6,427 nt of DNA from Polynucleobacter meluiroseus (lineage in GTDB: Bacteria; Pseudomonadota; Gammaproteobacteria; Burkholderiales; Burkholderiaceae). The stretch spans positions 1-6,427 of the forward strand of contig CALQED020000073.1 of assembly GCA_943329505.2 (NCBI GenBank). The letters are read 5' to 3'. Of the stretch, positions 1-6,427 are shown piece after piece. The notes under the pieces are model-generated. The model saw nothing but the letters and a program-made list of their open reading frames with translations. It did not search any database and was not told the origin of the DNA. Position 1 is the stretch's first letter; the number at the start of each line of letters is the position of its first letter. The position numbers were made by a program, and so were the translations under genes.

Positions 1-745
1 AACGAGGCATTTGTTTGTTGAAAATTAAAAGTTGCGCTACGTGTTTTGGTGTGACTTGATCAGAATAGATCTGACGATAGATTTCAAAGGCAGAGACTGA
101 GCGAAGTAGGGCAGCCCAGTGATAAAAATCAAAGAACTCACCACCAGCCCCTTCGTCTGTACTCTTTTTAGTCCTCATGACTTTGAGTGCAGCTTGATCT
201 TCATACTTAGTTTCTAGAATACGACCCGTATTGTCGGCACGCTCTAGCAAAGTACCCACGTTGATAAAGTAGAAAGCTTCATTTTTCAACATCGTGCCAT
301 GCATCACGCCCCTAAAGAGATGGCAGCGATGCTTTACCCACTCTAGTAGCCTACTGGGGTCGGCTTGATTTCTTGCTTCTAGGATGCGCTGCAATTCAAG
401 CCAAGTAGTATTTTGAGTTTCCCAAACTTCAGAGGTAATTTTTCCGCGAATCACCCGCGCATTTTCACGAGCAGCATATAAGCAAGAAACAATACTGGAG
501 GGGTTGCTGGTTTCGTAGATCATGAAATCCAAAACATTCTCACGATTGACAGCATCGTATTTGCTCAGGAAGGCATCTTCTAGCTTAGAAATCGTGAGTA
601 ACTTCTTCCAGCTTTGCTCTAAAAACTCTGCAGGTTGTGGTAACAGAGAGGTTTGATGGTTGACGTCTAACATGCGAGCAGTGTTTTCTGCGCGCTCTGT
701 GTAACGGGCCATCCAATAAAGACAATCAGCGGTACGACTTAACAT
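1..745 (-). CDS. Alpha-E domain-containing protein (DUF403 family), C-terminus cut by window edge
   Basis: The reading frame starts at ATG 745 (MLSRTADCLYWMARY...) and stays open to the left edge, giving 248 residues. Family members are usually a little over 300 residues, so the last 60-70 are missing. The family is all-helical. Its hallmarks are visible: the N-terminal TERAENTARML (residues 16-26), NPSSI (81-85), ENARVIR (94-100), LLERADNTGRIL (166-177), and the late W-ALLRS-SA-E-YR segment (210-224). The TERAENTAR and LERADNTGR segments resemble each other, which suggests an internal helical duplication. There is no signal peptide or membrane segment, so it is probably cytosolic. No reaction is established for the family. 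It almost always sits beside a circularly permuted ATP-grasp protein, as here (13-bp gap), and often near a transglutaminase-like protein, which would lie beyond the left edge. A good Shine-Dalgarno (AAAGG, 5-nt spacer) supports the start. The family call is secure; the function is unknown. Confidence 0.93.
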   Translation of the reverse strand, partial: MLSRTADCLYWMARYTERAENTARMLDVNHQTSLLPQPAEFLEQSWKKLLTISKLEDAFLSKYDAVNRENVLDFMIYETSNPSSIVSCLYAARENARVIRGKITSEVWETQNTTWLELQRILEARNQADPSRLLEWVKHRCHLFRGVMHGTMLKNEAFYFINVGTLLERADNTGRILETKYEDQAALKVMRTKKSTDEGAGGEFFDFYHWAALLRSVSAFEIYRQIYSDQVTPKHVAQLLIFNKQMPR

Positions 746-750
746 ATTTG

Positions 751-760
751 CCTTTCCCTT
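751..760 (-). promoter_or_regulatory. Ribosome binding site of the alpha-E gene, overlapping the upstream stop codon
   Basis: On the minus strand this reads AAGGGAAAGG. AAAGG lies 5 nt before ATG 745, and the AAGGG part shares bases with the TAA of the ATP-grasp gene (759-761). The tight packing suggests one transcript and translational coupling of the two genes. Confidence 0.7.
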
Positions 761-2171
761 ATTCCTCTAATACCCAAGTATCTTTAGTGCCGCCACCTTG
801 TGAGGAGTTCACAACTAAAGATCCTTCCTTGAGGGCAACCCTAGTTAAACCACCTGGCACCATCTTGATTGTTTTTCCAGAGAGGACAAAAGGTCGCAAA
901 TCAATATGTCTTGGGGCTATGCCTGACTCAACAAAGGTTGGACAAGTGGAGAGTGCAAGCGTCGGTTGGGCAATATATTTATCGGGGTTAGCAATAAGAT
1001 GTTTTCTAAATTCTTCAATCTCTGCCTTACTAGATGCTGGCCCAACTAACATCCCATAACCACCGGCACCATGGGTCAGTTTCACCACTAGCTTTTCTAA
1101 ATTGGCTAGGGTGTATGCCAAATCCTCTGGCTTGCGACATTGAAAGGTGGGTACATTGTTCAGAATGGGTTTTTCGCCGAGATAAAACTCAATCATGTCT
1201 GGAACATAGGGGTAGATCGATTTGTCATCGGCAATGCCAGTACCAATCGCATTGGCCAGAGTAACGTTGCCTGCCCGATGAGCGGATAAGAGGCCCGCAA
1301 TACCTAAGGTCGAGTCAGAGCGGAAAGCAAGTGGATCAAGGAAGTCATCGTCCACGCGGCGGTAAATGACATCCACGCGTTCAGGGCCTTGGGTAGTGCG
1401 CATAAAGACCTGCTCATTTTTCACAAACAAGTCTTTGCCCTCTACCAACTCAATGCCCATCTGTTGAGCAAGATAGCTATGCTCAAAATAAGCTGAGTTA
1501 TACATGCCGGGTGTTAACAGCACAACGTTCGGCTTTTTCACATCATCTGGTTTTACAGACTTCAGGCATTCGAGTAAGAGATCAGGATAGTGCTCCACAG
1601 GAGCAATGCGATATTTTTGAAAGAGATCAGGGAAGAGTCGCATCATCATCTTGCGATCTTCGACCATGTAAGACACACCCGATGGAACGCGCAAGTTATC
1701 TTCTAAGACATAAAACTCACCTTCACCTGCACGCACAATATCGATACCTGCAATTTGTGCGTAGATATCACGCGGCACATTCACATTGCGCATTTCTGGA
1801 CGATATTGCGCATTATTAAAGATTTGCTCTGCAGGAACGATTCCAGCCTTGATGATCTCTTCGTCGTGATACACGTCATAGATAAAGCGATTCAGCGCCT
1901 TAACCCGTTGACGTAAGCCTGCCTCGAGTTGTTCCCATTCTTTGGCGGTAAAAATACGTGGCACTTGATCAAAAGGGATTGTTCTTTCCGAGCCGAGGTC
2001 ATCTCCGTAAACAGCAAAGGTGATACCTACTCGTCTAAAGATGAGGTCAGCTTCAGCGCGTTTGAGACCCATGAGGGTATCGCTCTGTTGCTTTAACCAA
2101 TGATGAAAAATTTGGTAGTGAGGACGCGCTTTGCCCGCGGCGTCGAGCATTTCGTCAAAAGGCAATTTCAT
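759..2171 (-). CDS. Circularly permuted type 2 ATP-grasp protein (DUF404/DUF407, COG2308 family)
   Basis: 470 residues from ATG 2171, a normal length for the family. The protein is a predicted ATP-dependent carboxylate-amine ligase with a permuted ATP-grasp fold; its substrate is unknown. Recognisable blocks are FDEMLDAAGKARPHY (5-19), GIDIVRAGEGEFYVLEDNLRV (142-162, with E157, D158, N159), PSGVSYM (163-169), YRRVDDDFLDP (270-280), ANAIGTGIADDK (306-317), the glycine-rich VKLTHGAGGYGM (363-374), DLRPFV (424-429) and SSQGGGTKDTWVL (456-468). The acidic and glycine-rich blocks are the likely Mg-ATP site; this is inferred from the fold. No signal peptide or membrane helix is seen. The frame is open 24 codons further, to ATG 2243, but FDEMLDA is the usual family N-terminus and the extra residues look non-conserved, so 2171 was chosen. 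Neither start has a well-placed Shine-Dalgarno; an AAAGG lies 16 nt before 2171. The gene is probably co-transcribed with the alpha-E gene 13 bp downstream. Confidence 0.93.
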   Translation of the reverse strand: MKLPFDEMLDAAGKARPHYQIFHHWLKQQSDTLMGLKRAEADLIFRRVGITFAVYGDDLGSERTIPFDQVPRIFTAKEWEQLEAGLRQRVKALNRFIYDVYHDEEIIKAGIVPAEQIFNNAQYRPEMRNVNVPRDIYAQIAGIDIVRAGEGEFYVLEDNLRVPSGVSYMVEDRKMMMRLFPDLFQKYRIAPVEHYPDLLLECLKSVKPDDVKKPNVVLLTPGMYNSAYFEHSYLAQQMGIELVEGKDLFVKNEQVFMRTTQGPERVDVIYRRVDDDFLDPLAFRSDSTLGIAGLLSAHRAGNVTLANAIGTGIADDKSIYPYVPDMIEFYLGEKPILNNVPTFQCRKPEDLAYTLANLEKLVVKLTHGAGGYGMLVGPASSKAEIEEFRKHLIANPDKYIAQPTLALSTCPTFVESGIAPRHIDLRPFVLSGKTIKMVPGGLTRVALKEGSLVVNSSQGGGTKDTWVLEE

Positions 2172-2181
2172 AGCTATAAAA

Positions 2182-2307
2182 CTAATGCCTTTATGAAAAC
2201 TAAATGAGAGGATTTGGAACAGCTTGGTGCTGTACTGCACCATAAAAGTGCATTAATGCTTGGATAGTAGGTCTGAGATCAGTCTAACCCAGTTCCTAAG
2301 GCATTAG
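2182..2307. repeat. 10-bp inverted repeat bracketing the gap between smpB and the ATP-grasp gene
   Basis: CTAATGCCTT (2182-2191) and its exact reverse complement AAGGCATTAG (2298-2307) lie at the two ends of the gap, 106 bp apart. A perfect palindrome, GCATTAATGC (2250-2259), sits between them and shares the GCATTA half. The right arm includes the smpB stop codon. The left arm overlaps the AAAGG upstream of the ATP-grasp start. Function is unknown, and chance is possible for arms this short. Confidence 0.4.
2225..2242. promoter_or_regulatory. 18-bp near-perfect dyad, candidate operator upstream of the ATP-grasp gene
   Basis: TGGTGCTGTACTGCACCA matches its own reverse complement at 16 of 18 positions. 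It has 6-bp arms TGGTGC/GCACCA around a GTAC core flanked by T/T mismatches. It lies 54 bp upstream of the chosen ATP-grasp start and partly overlaps the alternative start at 2243. No T-run follows on either strand, so it does not look like an intrinsic terminator. The symmetry and position suit a dimeric regulator site, but no regulator is identified. Confidence 0.35.
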
Positions 2308-2756
2308 GCGTTTAAATCACCCCTTGCAATACGCCCTTTTTGGACTTCCCACTCACGCTCTTTGGTTGCAGCCCGTTTGTCATGCTGCTTTTTACCCCTG
2401 GCTAGGCCAATTTCACACTTCACATTGCCCTTGGAAAAATGAAGATTGAGAGGAACCAGGGTATAGCCCTTCTGCTCAACCTTGCCAATCAGTTTGCGAA
2501 TCTCGATCGCATTGAGGAGCAGTTTTCGGGTACGAGTACTTTCGGGAACGACATGGGTTGAGGCTGATAGGAGGGGGGTGATGTGGCAACCAATCAAAAA
2601 TAGCTCCGCCTTGCGAATGACAACATACGCTTCTTTGATGTGCACGCGACCAGCGCGGATGGCTTTGACTTCCCAGCCTTCCAGCACTAGCCCTGCCTCA
2701 AAGCGCTCCTCGATAAAATAATCAAAGAAGGCTTTTTTGTTATCGACGATACTCAT
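2304..2756 (-). CDS. smpB: SsrA-binding protein SmpB
   Basis: 150 residues, full family length. SmpB binds tmRNA (SsrA) and delivers it to ribosomes stalled on non-stop messages, where its C-terminal tail occupies the empty mRNA channel; it acts in the cytoplasm. Visible family blocks are [20 protein letters not shown] (6-25), [11 protein letters not shown] (26-36), the [16 protein letters not shown] stretch (67-82), KGYTLVPL (96-103), and the RNA-binding [12 protein letters not shown] (117-128). The basic tail [15 protein letters not shown] (132-146) is intact. The start at 2756 is supported by the conserved N-terminus and by a GGAAG (2771-2767, 10-nt spacer). The tmRNA gene itself is not in the window. 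The gene is divergent from ratA by 25 bp, as in other proteobacteria. No hairpin with a T-run follows the stop, so transcription may continue toward the ATP-grasp gene. No anomaly is seen in the protein. Confidence 0.98.
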   Translation of the reverse strand: MSIVDNKKAFFDYFIEERFEAGLVLEGWEVKAIRAGRVHIKEAYVVIRKAELFLIGCHITPLLSASTHVVPESTRTRKLLLNAIEIRKLIGKVEQKGYTLVPLNLHFSKGNVKCEIGLARGKKQHDKRAATKEREWEVQKGRIARGDLNA

Positions 2757-2781
2757 ATTTATTTAGCTTCCAAGATCGATT
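2757..2781. promoter_or_regulatory. 25-bp divergent spacer between smpB and ratA
   Basis: Only 25 bp separate the two start codons, so any promoter must reach into the opposite coding region. For ratA, TTGTTA (2737-2742) and TATTTA (2760-2765) stand 17 bp apart, a weak sigma-70 match (4/6 and 3/6). For smpB, CATAAT on the minus strand (2784-2779) matches the -10 consensus at 5/6 but lacks a credible -35. ratA has no visible Shine-Dalgarno here; smpB has GGAAG (2771-2767). These assignments are inference. Confidence 0.3.
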
Positions 2782-3213
2782 ATGGCAGACGTCTATAAGA
2801 CCGTTTTAATTGGGCAATCAGCCGACCGAATGTATGGCCTGGTGACCGATGTAGCGCGTTATCCAGAGTTTTTACCTTGGTGCGGCGGGGTGGAAATTTT
2901 TGAGCAGACCGAGACTATATTGGATGCCAAAATCAACATCAGTTTTAAAGGGGTTAAGCAGTATTTTCATACTCGAAATGTGAACCATCGCCCTGAGACC
3001 ATTGATATGGTTTTTGTGGATGGGCCATTTAGACACTTTTCGGGTCAGTGGAACTTCATTCCTCTGCGCGAGGATGCTTGTAAGGTGGAATTTAAGCTCC
3101 ACTGGGAATTTAAGAGTGTCATTCTCGATAAGATTATTGGTCCTGTATTTGGACATATTGCTGGAACATTTGTCGATTGTTTCGTCAAACGGGCCGAGGA
3201 GCTGTATGGTTGA
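2782..3213 (+). CDS. ratA: RatA-like SRPBCC protein (COQ10-type lipid/ubiquinone-binding family)
   Basis: 143 residues, full length for the family. It has the START/SRPBCC helix-grip fold signature of the polyketide cyclase / COQ10 group: YPEFLPWC (27-34), FHTRN (62-66), DGPFRHFSGQWNF (80-92), CKVEFKLHWEF (100-110), and a C-terminal helix with GPVFGHIAGTFVDCFVKRAEELY (120-142). COQ10-type proteins bind ubiquinone or related lipids. The E. coli homologue was reported as RatA, a ribosome-association toxin, so databases often label this family a type II toxin; the SRPBCC role is the safer reading. The start is fixed by the short divergent spacer and the conserved N-terminus (MADVYKTVLI). It overlaps rnfH by 8 bp and lies divergent to smpB, an arrangement shared with E. 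coli ratA-ratB/smpB. No antitoxin of a conventional type is adjacent. Identity is sure; physiological role is not. Confidence 0.94.
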   Translation: MADVYKTVLIGQSADRMYGLVTDVARYPEFLPWCGGVEIFEQTETILDAKINISFKGVKQYFHTRNVNHRPETIDMVFVDGPFRHFSGQWNFIPLREDACKVEFKLHWEFKSVILDKIIGPVFGHIAGTFVDCFVKRAEELYG

Positions 3214-3556
3214 TCAAACCCTCGACATTTGGATCTGCGATGCTAGGCAAGGCAATCCAAGTCTCAATCCTTTTCTATTGCACATTGGTCCTGATGAGTC
3301 TCCCACGATTGGCTTGGCGCTTATAAAGGCAGGTTTAGTCACCGGCAAGGATGATCCCGGCTTAGCCAGAAAAGGCTGTTTTGGAGTCTTTGGAAAGCGC
3401 AAGGAATGGGATAGCCCAATTTATGCAGGGGATCGCTTAGAGCTCTATTCCCCTTTATTAATCGACCCCAAGGCGGTTCGCCGTAAAAAGGCGAATCAGA
3501 ACCAGGACGCTAAATTCCAGGCTGCCGCAGCCAAAAGGAAGGCTAGGAGGCTATAA
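3206..3556 (+). CDS. rnfH: RnfH family ubiquitin-like (beta-grasp) protein
   Basis: 116 residues. The family (Ub-RnfH, also called RatB/YfjF in E. coli) is a small beta-grasp protein of unproven function, named for its presence in some rnf electron-transport clusters. The hallmark is GCFGVFGKRKEWDSPIYAGD (57-76) followed by RLELYSPLLIDPKAVRRKKA (77-96). The last 20 residues form a low-complexity basic tail rich in Ala, Lys and Arg, common in betaproteobacterial members. ATG 3206 was chosen because it follows GAGGAG (3196-3201) by 4 nt and gives the expected N-terminus; the frame is open much further upstream but only as a shadow of ratA. The 8-bp overlap with ratA (ATGGTTGA) indicates translational coupling. 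No rnf genes are nearby, so the genomic partner here is ratA. guaB follows after 26 bp. Confidence 0.93.
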   Translation: MVDQTLDIWICDARQGNPSLNPFLLHIGPDESPTIGLALIKAGLVTGKDDPGLARKGCFGVFGKRKEWDSPIYAGDRLELYSPLLIDPKAVRRKKANQNQDAKFQAAAAKRKARRL

Positions 3557-3557
3557 T
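3552..3557 (+). promoter_or_regulatory. Candidate -10 element (TATAAT) for guaB on the rnfH stop codon
   Basis: A perfect TATAAT is formed by the last Leu codon (CTA), the stop (TAA) and the next T. Initiation about 7 nt downstream would give a leader of about 19 nt that still contains the guaB Shine-Dalgarno AGGGG (3572-3576, 6-nt spacer). No good -35 lies 16-18 bp upstream and there is no extended TGN, so promoter activity is uncertain. Confidence 0.4.
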
Positions 3558-3573
3558 CTGTTTTTGCGACTAG

Positions 3574-5046
<1,473 letters not shown>

Positions 5047-5091
5047 CAAACAAAAGCTGAAATTAAGGCTGGATTAAAGACGGATTCTTTC

Positions 5092-6427
5092 GTGCACGAC
5101 AAAATACTGATTCTCGACTTTGGTTCACAAGTAACTCAATTAATTGCTAGGCGTGTACGTGATGCACGAGTGTATTCAGAGATCCATCCTTATGATTGCG
5201 ATCCAGAATTCATCCGTCAATTTATTCAAGAGCAGGGCGGCAAGGGAATTATTCTTTCTGGCGGACCTAGTTCAGTTACCGAAGATGGTAGTCCTCGTGC
5301 CCCCCAAATTGTTTTTGAATTAGGTGTCCCTGTTTTAGGTATTTGCTATGGCATGCAGACCATGGCAACGCAATTGGGTGGTGCGGTGGCTTCAGCTGAA
5401 TCTCTGGGTAAGGCTCGCGAGTTTGGCTATTCAGAAGTACGGGCTCACGGCCATACGAATCTCCTAAAAGGCATCCAAGATTTCTCGACCAGTGAAGGTC
5501 ATGGCATTCTCAAGGTGTGGATGAGTCATGGTGACTCAGTCACTGCAATGCCACCTTCCTTTAAATTGATGGCTTCAACAGAGTCCTGTCCGATTGCAGG
5601 CATGGCTAATGAAGAGCAGCGCTTTTATGCGTTTCAATTTCATCCTGAAGTAACCCATACCATTCAAGGCACTGCAATCCTCGAGCGATTCGTACATCAA
5701 ATTTGCCAGTGCAAGCCTGATTGGGTCATGGGGGACTATATTGCCGAAGCAGTAGAGAATATTCGTCAAAAAGTCGGTAAGGAAGAAGTGATTCTTGGGC
5801 TTTCTGGCGGAGTTGACTCTAGTGTCGCTGCAGCTTTAATTCATCGCTCGATTGGTGACCAACTGACTTGCGTGTTTGTAGATCATGGACTGCTTCGTCT
5901 CAATGAAGGCGATATGGTCATGGAGATGTTTGCACGCAACCTTGGTGTTAAAGTGATTCGCGTCGATGCAAAAGATACCTTTATGGGTAAGCTAGCTGGT
6001 GTGTCTGATCCTGAAGCAAAGCGTAAGATTATCGGTAAAGAGTTTGTTGAAATATTTCAGACCGAATCTGGAAAAATTCAGAATGCACAGTGGCTTGCTC
6101 AGGGCACGATCTATCCGGATGTGATTGAGTCAGCAGGTAAAGGCAAAAAGGGTGCGCATACCATCAAGAGTCACCACAATGTGGGCGGCTTACCTGAAGA
6201 TATGCATCTCAAGTTGCTCGAACCTTTGCGTGAGTTATTTAAAGATGAAGTGCGCGAACTCGGTGTGGCATTAGGTTTGCCGCGCGAGATGGTATATCGC
6301 CATCCATTCCCTGGCCCTGGTTTGGGTGTCCGCATTTTGGGTGAAGTCAAGGCAGAATTTGCCAGCCTACTACAGCGTGCTGACGCTATCTTTATTGAGG
6401 AATTACGCAACACGATTGATGAAGTAA
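5092..6427 (+). CDS. guaA: GMP synthase (glutamine-hydrolysing), C-terminus cut by window edge
   Basis: 445 codons are visible; the family is about 525-540 residues, so the last 80-95 residues of the dimerisation domain are missing. The enzyme aminates XMP to GMP using ATP and glutamine. The class I glutamine amidotransferase domain (about 3-205) has LSGGPSSV (55-62), GICYGMQ (83-89) with nucleophile C85, and FQFHPEVTH (181-189) with H184 and E186. The ATP-pyrophosphatase domain has the P-loop GLSGGVDSS (236-244), VDHGLLR (263-269), [10 protein letters not shown] (338-347), [10 protein letters not shown] (359-368) and the start of the dimer domain at [16 protein letters not shown] (403-418). 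Start: GTG 5092 gives the usual betaproteobacterial N-terminus ([20 protein letters not shown]); no ATG fits. Only a weak purine-rich site (AGACGGA, 5078-5084) precedes it. The 45-bp gap after guaB has no terminator, so the two are probably co-transcribed. All visible catalytic residues are present. Confidence 0.98.
   Translation, partial: MHDKILILDFGSQVTQLIARRVRDARVYSEIHPYDCDPEFIRQFIQEQGGKGIILSGGPSSVTEDGSPRAPQIVFELGVPVLGICYGMQTMATQLGGAVASAESLGKAREFGYSEVRAHGHTNLLKGIQDFSTSEGHGILKVWMSHGDSVTAMPPSFKLMASTESCPIAGMANEEQRFYAFQFHPEVTHTIQGTAILERFVHQICQCKPDWVMGDYIAEAVENIRQKVGKEEVILGLSGGVDSSVAAALIHRSIGDQLTCVFVDHGLLRLNEGDMVMEMFARNLGVKVIRVDAKDTFMGKLAGVSDPEAKRKIIGKEFVEIFQTESGKIQNAQWLAQGTIYPDVIESAGKGKKGAHTIKSHHNVGGLPEDMHLKLLEPLRELFKDEVRELGVALGLPREMVYRHPFPGPGLGVRILGEVKAEFASLLQRADAIFIEELRNTIDEV

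Noticed and set aside
748..1059. Plus-strand open frame of 103 codons opposite the 3' part of the ATP-grasp gene
   Set aside because: Fully antisense to a strongly conserved gene, no recognisable protein features and no RBS; a shadow frame.
2295..2308. CCTAA-GGCA-TTAGG hairpin over the smpB stop as a terminator
   Set aside because: Only a 5-bp AT-rich stem and no T-run after it on the minus strand; not credible as an intrinsic terminator.
3002..3205. Long upstream extension of the rnfH frame inside ratA
   Set aside because: The extension is ratA read in another frame with low-likelihood protein sequence; the RnfH family N-terminus and a Shine-Dalgarno both point to ATG 3206.
2782..3556. ratA-rnfH as a classical toxin-antitoxin module
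   Set aside because: Despite the RatA/RatB names, these are SRPBCC and ubiquitin-like families in a conserved housekeeping context; nothing in the sequence shows an antitoxin DNA-binding domain.
5575..5769. Minus-strand short open frames within guaA (also 6171-6413) and within guaB
   Set aside because: Antisense to intact catalytic domains of guaA or guaB, with no family motifs or start signals.

Overview
The window looks like core chromosome of a betaproteobacterium of the Burkholderiales, most likely a Polynucleobacter-like freshwater species. This rests on the protein sequences (SmpB, RatA, RnfH, GuaB and GuaA all read as Burkholderiaceae types), the moderate GC content, and the compact smpB / ratA-rnfH-guaB-guaA layout. 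The genus is inferred from memory of the family, not computed. There are seven genes and almost no free space. No tRNA or rRNA gene, mobile element or CRISPR array was found.

Left block (minus strand, about 1-2303): a circularly permuted ATP-grasp protein (759-2171) is followed after 13 bp by an alpha-E domain protein (745 down to the left edge, C-terminus missing). The two form a widespread but biochemically unresolved pair, predicted to make or attach an unusual peptide or amide. The 132-bp gap upstream of the ATP-grasp start has no obvious promoter or terminator. It does hold an 18-bp near-perfect dyad and several copies of a GCATTA/TAATGC motif.

Middle: smpB (minus, 2304-2756; trans-translation) is divergent from ratA (plus, 2782-3213), with only 25 bp between them. 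ratA (SRPBCC/COQ10-like) overlaps rnfH (3206-3556) by 8 bp. This smpB/ratA/rnfH arrangement is also known in gammaproteobacteria, including E. coli.

Right block (plus strand): guaB (IMP dehydrogenase, 3583-5046) and guaA (GMP synthase, GTG start at 5092, running off the right edge) carry out the two consecutive steps IMP to XMP to GMP. guaB follows rnfH by 26 bp, so it may share the ratA-rnfH transcript. A perfect TATAAT hexamer on the rnfH stop codon suggests it may also have its own promoter.

I see no convincing new biological system. The least understood genes are the ATP-grasp/alpha-E pair. The least explained non-coding DNA is the gap upstream of it.
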